Part shown: positions 5,618 to 6,241 of the stretch, in pieces
Layout of the letters: each line of letters opens with the position of its first letter
Numbering within the stretch: the first letter of the stretch is position 1
Assembly (NCBI GenBank): GCA_017556595.1
Contig: JAFYML010000021.1
Coordinates: 1-6,241 of the forward strand
DNA: 6,241 nucleotides
Direction: 5' to 3'
From: Bacteroides sp.
Lineage (GTDB): Bacteria > Bacteroidota > Bacteroidia > Bacteroidales > Bacteroidaceae
Translations under genes and position numbers: made by a program
The notes under the pieces: generated by a model
The model's input: the letters and a program-made list of their open reading frames with translations, nothing else
The model's database searches: none
What the model was told of the DNA's origin: nothing

Positions 5618-6241
5618 ATGAATAAATTTGAACTGACAGCTGCATATAAACCTACGGGCGACCAACCCGAAGCTATTGCTCAATTAACGGATGGCATTCG
5701 CCAAGGATTGCCGGCACAAACGTTGTTGGGTGTAACCGGCTCGGGAAAAACATTTACCATAGCCAATGTCATTGCAAATATCAACAAACCAACGTTAGTG
5801 TTGAGCCATAACAAGACATTAGCCGCCCAATTATATAGCGAGTTCAAAAGTTTCTTTCCAAACAATGCCGTAGAATATTACGTATCCTACTACGACTACT
5901 ACCAACCCGAAGCTTATCTACCCTCGACCGATACCTACATCGAAAAGGATTTGGCTATCAATGACGAGATAGATAAACTACGTTTAGCCGCCACCTCTTC
6001 GCTCTTGTCGGGACGCAACGATGTAATTGTAGTCTCTTCCGTTTCGTGCATCTATGGTATGGGAAATCCCGCCGAATTTTACCAAAACGTAATCGAAGTA
6101 AAACAAGGTAAATCATATAGCCGAAACGTGTTATTACGCAATTTAGTGGATAGCCTCTATGTGCGTAACGACATTGAGTTGAACCGCGGCAATTTCCGTG
6201 TAAAAGGTGATACAATTGACATCTATTTGGCCTATAGCGAC
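5618..6241 (+). CDS. uvrB: UvrB, excinuclease ABC subunit B (N-terminal 208 codons, cut by window edge)
   Basis: UvrB receives damaged DNA from UvrA, verifies the lesion with its beta-hairpin and recruits UvrC for incision. The visible part begins [20 protein letters not shown], the Q-motif region. It contains Walker A GVTGSGKT (38-45), helicase motif Ia [13 protein letters not shown] (60-72) and the UvrB-specific beta-hairpin [20 protein letters not shown] (87-106), whose tyrosines grip DNA. The start of the UvrA-interacting domain 2 (~155 on) is also present. No frameshift is seen. The frame stays open to the last base, so the remaining ~470 residues, with the DEAD-like motif II and C-terminal coiled coil, lie outside the window. 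The ATG at 5618 matches the family start. An in-frame TTG at 5606 is less likely. I found no convincing TAnnTTTG promoter in the 154-base gap to bamD. Confidence 0.93.
   Translation, partial: MNKFELTAAYKPTGDQPEAIAQLTDGIRQGLPAQTLLGVTGSGKTFTIANVIANINKPTLVLSHNKTLAAQLYSEFKSFFPNNAVEYYVSYYDYYQPEAYLPSTDTYIEKDLAINDEIDKLRLAATSSLLSGRNDVIVVSSVSCIYGMGNPAEFYQNVIEVKQGKSYSRNVLLRNLVDSLYVRNDIELNRGNFRVKGDTIDIYLAYSD

Noticed and set aside
5680..6215. Minus-strand open frames opposite uvrB
   Set aside because: They mirror conserved UvrB codons such as Walker A and the beta-hairpin, and have no independent features.
1..6241. CRISPR arrays, insertion sequences, intact tRNA or rRNA genes
   Set aside because: No regularly spaced repeats, transposase fragments or complete RNA genes are visible. 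The only RNA-like sequence is the tRNA tail at 81-102.

Overview
The window looks like chromosomal DNA of a member of the Bacteroidota, most likely the order Bacteroidales. Three things suggest this. The gene set includes a BamD-type lipoprotein next to an Rpb6/omega-like RNA polymerase subunit and a DUF4293 membrane protein, plus a PorT-family outer-membrane barrel. Three intergenic promoters match the Bacteroidota -7 box TAnnTTTG. None of the genes has a clear Shine-Dalgarno sequence. The species cannot be named from this sequence alone.

Layout from left to right: (1) Bases 1-102 do not belong to the gene they touch. They hold the 3' end of a tRNA (minus strand, 81-102) and about 80 bases of unassigned sequence. 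(2) Bases 103-1152, minus strand, encode the first ~350 residues of the excinuclease subunit UvrA, which is broken off at the tRNA fragment. (3) A 107-base divergent control region carries promoters for uvrA and for a rightward pair. That pair is a secreted triple-LysM protein with a periplasmic-binding-protein-like domain (1260-3020) followed 11 bases later by a PorT-family outer-membrane barrel (3032-3718). (4) A strong bidirectional terminator lies between convergent transcripts (about 3735-3787). (5) A leftward operon bamD - rpoZ - DUF4293 (5463 down to 3815) is driven by a near-perfect promoter at 5486-5516. (6) uvrB runs rightward from 5618 and is cut by the window edge after 208 codons.

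Functionally the window combines nucleotide-excision repair (UvrA and UvrB, which form the damage-scanning complex) at its edges with an envelope block in the middle. The envelope block contains outer-membrane protein assembly (BamD), a peptidoglycan-binding periplasmic protein and an outer-membrane barrel. The small RNA polymerase subunit is embedded in the bamD operon.

The central genes are ordinary Bacteroidota housekeeping or envelope genes, and I found no convincing new defence or mobile system. The real anomaly is the abrupt uvrA/tRNA junction near base 102/103. It could be an attachment-site-type insertion, a rearrangement, or an assembly chimera, and the sequence alone cannot decide which.
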